The position numbers and the translations under genes are program-made. From positions 62,001 to 126,000 of the forward strand of contig NZ_SEWW01000008.1 in NCBI RefSeq assembly GCF_011090385.1: 64,000 nt of DNA, in the 5' to 3' direction. Below the pieces are notes generated by a model. The model made no database searches. It was not told the DNA's origin and saw only the letters and a list, made by a program, of their open reading frames with translations. Below, in pieces: positions 63,647 through 64,000 of the stretch. How positions within the stretch are numbered: position 1 is the stretch's first letter; each line of letters opens with the position of its first letter. This DNA is from Aquirufa beregesia (GTDB lineage Bacteria > Bacteroidota > Bacteroidia > Cytophagales > Spirosomataceae).

Positions 63647-64000
63647 CGCAGAATATCTAATTGTTGGAGGTTATGCAGTCGGTGTTCACGGACACCCTCG
63701 TTATACAGGTGACCTGGACATTTGGTTGAATCCGACCCCTGAAAATGCTGAAAGAATTTTAGCGTGCGTTAACGAATTTGGTTTCGCTTCCTATGGACTC
63801 AAAAGAAGTGACTTCACGAAAGAAGGTAACATCGTTCAATTAGGATATCCCCCACTTAGAATTGATTTATTGACACAAATTGACGGAGTGACATTCAACG
63901 AATGCTTTCAAAATAAAACTCAAGTCGAAATAGAAGGTCTTATAGTTAACTTTATTGGTTATAACGACTTACTAAAAAACAAAAAGGAATCAGGGCGACT
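63597..64000 (+). CDS. Nucleotidyltransferase, 3' end beyond the window
   Basis: ATG at 63597 opens a frame that runs off the window (134 complete codons seen). 'MFSQDFREFVELLINHNAEYLIVGGYAVGVHG' holds the GG motif, and 'RYTGDLDIWLNP' the DxD metal site of the KNTase/MNT family; 'PPLRIDLLTQIDG' supplies the third aspartate. Such enzymes add nucleotides to proteins or tRNA ends, often in toxin-antitoxin or abortive-infection pairs. C-terminus not visible. Confidence 0.8.
   Translation, partial: MFSQDFREFVELLINHNAEYLIVGGYAVGVHGHPRYTGDLDIWLNPTPENAERILACVNEFGFASYGLKRSDFTKEGNIVQLGYPPLRIDLLTQIDGVTFNECFQNKTQVEIEGLIVNFIGYNDLLKNKKESGR

Overview
The window is chromosomal DNA of a member of the Bacteroidota, most likely order Cytophagales (a freshwater Aquirufa/Arcicella-like relative is my guess; the genus cannot be fixed from sequence alone). 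Reasons: moderately A/T-rich DNA, almost no Shine-Dalgarno sites, promoters of the Bacteroidota type (TTTG, about 20 bases, TAnnTTTG), and typical families such as a DUF1573 lipoprotein, a long TolB-like/beta-barrel protein, SLC45- and FHS-type MFS carriers, many Gfo/Idh oxidoreductases and secreted GH88/GH105 enzymes.

Layout. 1-4353 (+): housekeeping run YtxH-like, DUF1573 lipoprotein, yajC, a coaE fused in frame to a secreted-type exo/endonuclease-phosphatase domain, and dnaX. 4350-6169: small accessory genes (orphan XRE regulator, DUF1697, zinc-ribbon membrane protein, SnoaL-like lipoprotein). 6217-15521 (-): one tightly packed run clpP-clpX-lipoprotein-hydrolase-cmk-FAD oxidoreductase-TolB/barrel-proA. 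15663-17202 (-): tRNA-Leu(UAG) and tig behind one good promoter. 17340-19150 (+): a 38-residue membrane microprotein followed at once by a sodium/solute symporter. 19134-24592: cyclophilin lipoprotein, FHS-type MFS carrier, and a divergent Gfo/Idh-Gfo/Idh-sugar isomerase operon. 24604-24824: two REP-like hairpins. 24838-32549 (-): gyrB-orf70-ppk1-nupC-dnaG operon; then purH.

34392-43728 is a carbohydrate region for unsaturated uronides: GH88, KduD, an AraC regulator, a PhyH dioxygenase, GH105 and a large secreted GSDH/PKD/cytochrome c protein. It is interrupted by a two-gene module (DUF2188 plus a nucleoside-deoxyribosyltransferase/TIR-like protein, 36594-37429) that looks like an immunity module. 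43897-47127 holds small-molecule genes, among them a CX5R phosphatase behind an ArsR-like palindrome. 47291-52288 has an SDR and a sucrose operon (SLC45 carrier, PfkB kinase, amylosucrase-like GH13). 52305-58663 has another isomerase/Gfo-Idh pair and two secreted peptidases (S9, M13).

From 58886 to the window end lies the most interesting part: the frameshifted 3' remnant of a tyrosine recombinase, followed in the same direction by what reads as an integron-like cassette array. The first unit is a PARIS-type pair (AAA ATPase AriA-like plus DUF4435 AriB-like), the second a lone OLD-family nuclease, the third a small-protein/nucleotidyltransferase pair cut by the window end. Two attC-like elements of about 130 bases separate the units. 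They share the same spacing of landmarks, and the start of each unit is complementary to the first box of the element that ends that same unit, which is the signature expected of integron cassettes. The idea that this is a defence-gene cassette array is inference; the repeats, pairings and motifs are visible in the sequence.
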